Positions 61,899 to 64,000 of a DNA stretch of 64,000 bases are shown piece after piece. The stretch lies in assembly GCF_001424985.1 (NCBI RefSeq), contig NZ_LMDA01000001.1, forward strand, positions 939,599 to 1,003,598. The letters are read 5' to 3'. The notes below the pieces were generated by a model. That model had not been told where the DNA came from. It searched no databases and saw only the letters and a list, made by a program, of their open reading frames with translations. Positions within the stretch are counted from its first letter, which is position 1; each line of letters begins with the position of its first letter. The translations under genes were made by a program, and so were the position numbers. This DNA comes from Rhizobium sp. Root1212 (GTDB lineage: Bacteria; Pseudomonadota; Alphaproteobacteria; Rhizobiales; Rhizobiaceae).

Positions 61899-62738
61899 TC
61901 AGTTGACCGATTGGCGCCCCGAGATTTTTGCCGAGATGGCGACGAGACCGAGCGAAACGAGGAAGATCAGCGTGCCGACCACGGCGATCTGCGGCGGCAG
62001 TTCGCGGCGCATCAGGCCGTAGAGCCAGGTCGGGAACATGGTCGTCCCGCCGGCCGTGAAATTGGTCAGCACGAAATCGTCGAGCGAGATGGCGAAGGTG
62101 AGCAGCGCGCCGGAAAGGATGCCCGGAAGGATGATCGGCAGCCAGATCGTGCGGAACACGGTGAAACCGGAGGCGCCGAGGTCGCGCGCCGCCTGTTCCA
62201 GCGTCACGCCGGCGCCGATGACGCGCGAGCGCACATTGATGATGACGAAGCTCAAGCCCAGCGTCGTATGGGCGGCTATGACGCTCGGGAAACCGAGTGG
62301 ATAGAACAGGCCGCCCGTGATGGTCTTCAGGAAGGGGATCGTCGCCGTCGCCACGAAGAGGATCAGCATGCCGGCGCCGAGCACCACTTCCGGGGTCGCG
62401 AGCGGGATGAAGGTGAGACCGGAGACCGCGCCGCCCCCGACAAACTTCCGCCGCCCCAGCGCGAAGCCGACCGGCGTGCCGAGCAAGGCCGCAAGCACCG
62501 CCGAGACTGCCGCCACGATGAGGCTGTTGCCGAGTGCGACACCGAGCTGCGGCACCGCGAAGGGGCTGCGCCAGGCCTCCAGCGAGAAGGTGCCGAGTTC
62601 GTAGTTGAAGCGGCCGCCGGGATCGTTGAAGGAAAAGACGATCATCGTGACGACGGGCGCGAACATGAACACCAGGGCAAGCGCGATCACGAGCCTGACG
62701 GCCCAGCCTTCCCGGATGATGGTGGTGCTAGACGACAT
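61899..62738 (-). CDS. Spermidine/putrescine-type ABC permease (PotC-like)
   Basis: Permease of 279 residues. Its start at 62738 lies inside the end of the upstream permease, with an 11-base overlap. Six helices carry the EAA loop TLEQAARDLGASGFTVFRTI and the conserved FAISLDDFVLTNFTAGG near the end. It pairs with the PotB-like permease and the binding protein at the right edge. Confidence 0.9.
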   Translation of the reverse strand: MSSSTTIIREGWAVRLVIALALVFMFAPVVTMIVFSFNDPGGRFNYELGTFSLEAWRSPFAVPQLGVALGNSLIVAAVSAVLAALLGTPVGFALGRRKFVGGGAVSGLTFIPLATPEVVLGAGMLILFVATATIPFLKTITGGLFYPLGFPSVIAAHTTLGLSFVIINVRSRVIGAGVTLEQAARDLGASGFTVFRTIWLPIILPGILSGALLTFAISLDDFVLTNFTAGGTTMFPTWLYGLMRRELPPQIAVVGTLIFLVSLGLVAISAKISGRQSVN

Positions 62739-63762
62739 CGAGAAGCTCCGTGCCGCGAATGAGACGCAGGAGAAGGGTGAGGAGCAGCATCGCAGCGACG
62801 AGCAGCGTGGCCGAGAGCGCAGCCGCCCCCGCATAGTCCAGCTCCACTAGGAATTTCGCCTGGATGACGTTGCCGAGCATCTGCGTGCGGACATTGCCGA
62901 GCAACGCGGCATTGACGTAGTCGCCAAGCGCCGGGATGAACGACAGGACTGCTGCGGCGACGAAACCGTTGCGGCTGAGCGGGAAAACGATCAGCGCGAA
63001 ACGCTCCGTCATCGTGCCGCCGATGGCACTGCAGAGAAGGGCCGACGCAAGCACGAACAGCAGCGGCCCCGGTGCGGCGATACCACGCCCGCCGAAGAAC
63101 ACGACGGCAAGCAGGAGGCCGATGGCAAGCCCACCGGCCGCACCCAGGATCGCGCCCGACCGGCCGCAACGGCCGGAATAGAGATCCTCGGCGGCTGCGC
63201 AGAGCGTGCGGTCGACCCGGTTGAAGGCCGTATAGAGCGGCAGCAGGACGAAGGGCACGAGTTGATAGGTCAGGCCCGCCACCACCGCGAAGGGCGTGCC
63301 GAGCACGCGCACCTCGATGCCCGTCGCCTGCTGCAGCGGCCCGAAGAGCGGACCGTTCGCGCCGAGCAGGGTCTGCCAGGCGACGATGCGGATCAGGTAG
63401 CTGGTGAGGAACGGCGCGAAGAAGGCGAAGAGCAGCACGGCCTTCCACCGCCCGCCGTAGAAGGAAATGCCGTAGGCGACCGGCATGGCGATAGCGAAGG
63501 CGAGGATGGTCGATGAAAGTCCGATCAGGACGGAATTCAGCAGATTGTCCCAGTAGAACGGGATGGAATCCGCATAATTGGCGAGCGACCAGCCGGTTGC
63601 CGTCAGCGCGAAGGGATCGGCGCTGAACGACATGCGCAAGATATAGACGAGCGGCACGATCAAGAGGGCCGCGAGCCAGACGAGAGTCGGCAGCATTTCC
63701 GGCCAACCGGCGCGCGCCCCTGGGGAGCGTGCCGGTTGGCCGGCGTCCTGGGCGGAAATCAT
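62728..63762 (-). CDS. Spermidine/putrescine-type ABC permease (PotB-like)
   Basis: Permease of 344 residues; the ATG at 63762 follows the binding-protein stop by one base, and a GTG at 63771 is an alternative. PotB features are FFAPFLTSYLIRIVAWQTLL and LSFIPALGDYVNAALLG. The middle third (about residues 205-260) is poorly conserved, where the EAA loop should read AAEDLYSG, followed by hydrophobic sequence longer than usual. It is coupled to the PotC-like gene by an 11-base overlap. Confidence 0.87.
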   Translation of the reverse strand: MISAQDAGQPARSPGARAGWPEMLPTLVWLAALLIVPLVYILRMSFSADPFALTATGWSLANYADSIPFYWDNLLNSVLIGLSSTILAFAIAMPVAYGISFYGGRWKAVLLFAFFAPFLTSYLIRIVAWQTLLGANGPLFGPLQQATGIEVRVLGTPFAVVAGLTYQLVPFVLLPLYTAFNRVDRTLCAAAEDLYSGRCGRSGAILGAAGGLAIGLLLAVVFFGGRGIAAPGPLLFVLASALLCSAIGGTMTERFALIVFPLSRNGFVAAAVLSFIPALGDYVNAALLGNVRTQMLGNVIQAKFLVELDYAGAAALSATLLVAAMLLLTLLLRLIRGTELLDVV

Positions 63763-63763
63763 G

Positions 63764-64000
63764 TCAGCCACTGATCATCTGCGTCCAGGTTCGGGCGATC
63801 TGGGCGCGCTCGCGCTGGTCCCAGGGCGCCGGATAGGGGAACAGCCGGTCGAGCACGTCGGCGGGCGGGAAGATCAGCGGATTGGCGGCAAGCGCCGGAT
63901 CGAGCTTCGCAAGCTCCTCCTTTACGCCGACGGCATAGGGATACTGCAGCGTATAGCGGCAGGAGCTCGCGGCATTTTCCGGGCGGAACCACCAGTCGAT
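63764..64000 (-). CDS. Polyamine-type periplasmic binding protein, C-terminal fragment at window edge
   Basis: Only the last 78 residues are in the window. They read WWFRPENAASSCRYTLQYPY, then DPALAANPLIFPPADVLDRL and the end TWTQMISG. This is the PotD/PotF C-terminus, and the gene precedes potB- and potC-like genes. The N-terminus lies outside the window. Confidence 0.8.
   Translation of the reverse strand: MDWWFRPENAASSCRYTLQYPYAVGVKEELAKLDPALAANPLIFPPADVLDRLFPYPAPWDQRERAQIARTWTQMISG

Overview
The window is a GC-rich piece of an alphaproteobacterial chromosome, most likely from the Rhizobiaceae (Rhizobium, Agrobacterium, Neorhizobium or a relative). The clues are a SAM-II riboswitch ahead of metZ, divergent mntH/mntR, a Tim44-domain protein, a double-length dCTP deaminase, DUF982 and DUF2934 proteins, a rhizobial RIME-like palindromic repeat, and repeated GGAAC-N16-CGTT promoters of the alphaproteobacterial general stress sigma factor (EcfG type). 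No taxonomic search was possible, so this is inference from gene content.

Layout. 1-5.1 kb: fatty-acid beta-oxidation genes (acyl-CoA dehydrogenase cut by the window edge, thiolase, FadJ/FadB-type two-domain enzyme). 5.3-14.7 kb: housekeeping and transport genes: GH25 lipoprotein, Tim44-like protein, methyltransferase, mntH/mntR with a palindromic operator, an EamA exporter, a Ca2+/H+ antiporter, a LexA/S24-like repressor with a degenerate nuclease-like partner, and a TerB-like protein. 14.7-23.4 kb: periplasmic binding protein, a membrane glycosyltransferase, tRNA-Gly(CCC), a three-gene set (O-antigen-ligase-like protein, aldo/keto reductase, GMC oxidoreductase) that looks surface-polysaccharide related, and an RTX gene broken by three apparent one-base losses. 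23.5-30.6 kb: dcd, the SAM-II/attenuator/metZ unit, a CHASE2 adenylate cyclase convergent with a FecR protein carrying a His/Asp-rich tail, and a PAS-HWE histidine kinase.

30.7-43.0 kb is a storage and compatible-solute island: DUF892 ferritin-like protein, glgA, treY, treZ, otsB, a ROK-type kinase whose motifs are circularly permuted, DUF982, glgX and DUF2934. Several of these genes have perfect or near-perfect EcfG-type promoters. The same motif precedes a COG4315 protein (55.6 kb) and a 27-residue DUF3309-like protein (58.5 kb), so the window holds a scattered general-stress regulon. The left edge of the island contains remnants of an IS3 transposase and an ABC ATPase. 43.3-47.4 kb holds a YibH/YibI-like pair, a cytochrome b561 and decayed sugar-ABC and Gfo/Idh/MocA genes.

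47.4-55.1 kb is the most unusual locus. Three acetoacetate-decarboxylase-superfamily paralogues with different active-site variants sit with a polar-amino-acid-type ABC importer, a GntR regulator, an XRE-cupin regulator and a proC-like reductase joined to the third paralogue. This looks like an uptake-and-processing pathway for an unknown keto or amino acid. 55.2-64 kb: a stress lipoprotein, an SbmA/YddA-like ABC protein, a PNPOx-like protein, tauABC, and most of a PotBCD-type polyamine importer running off the right edge.
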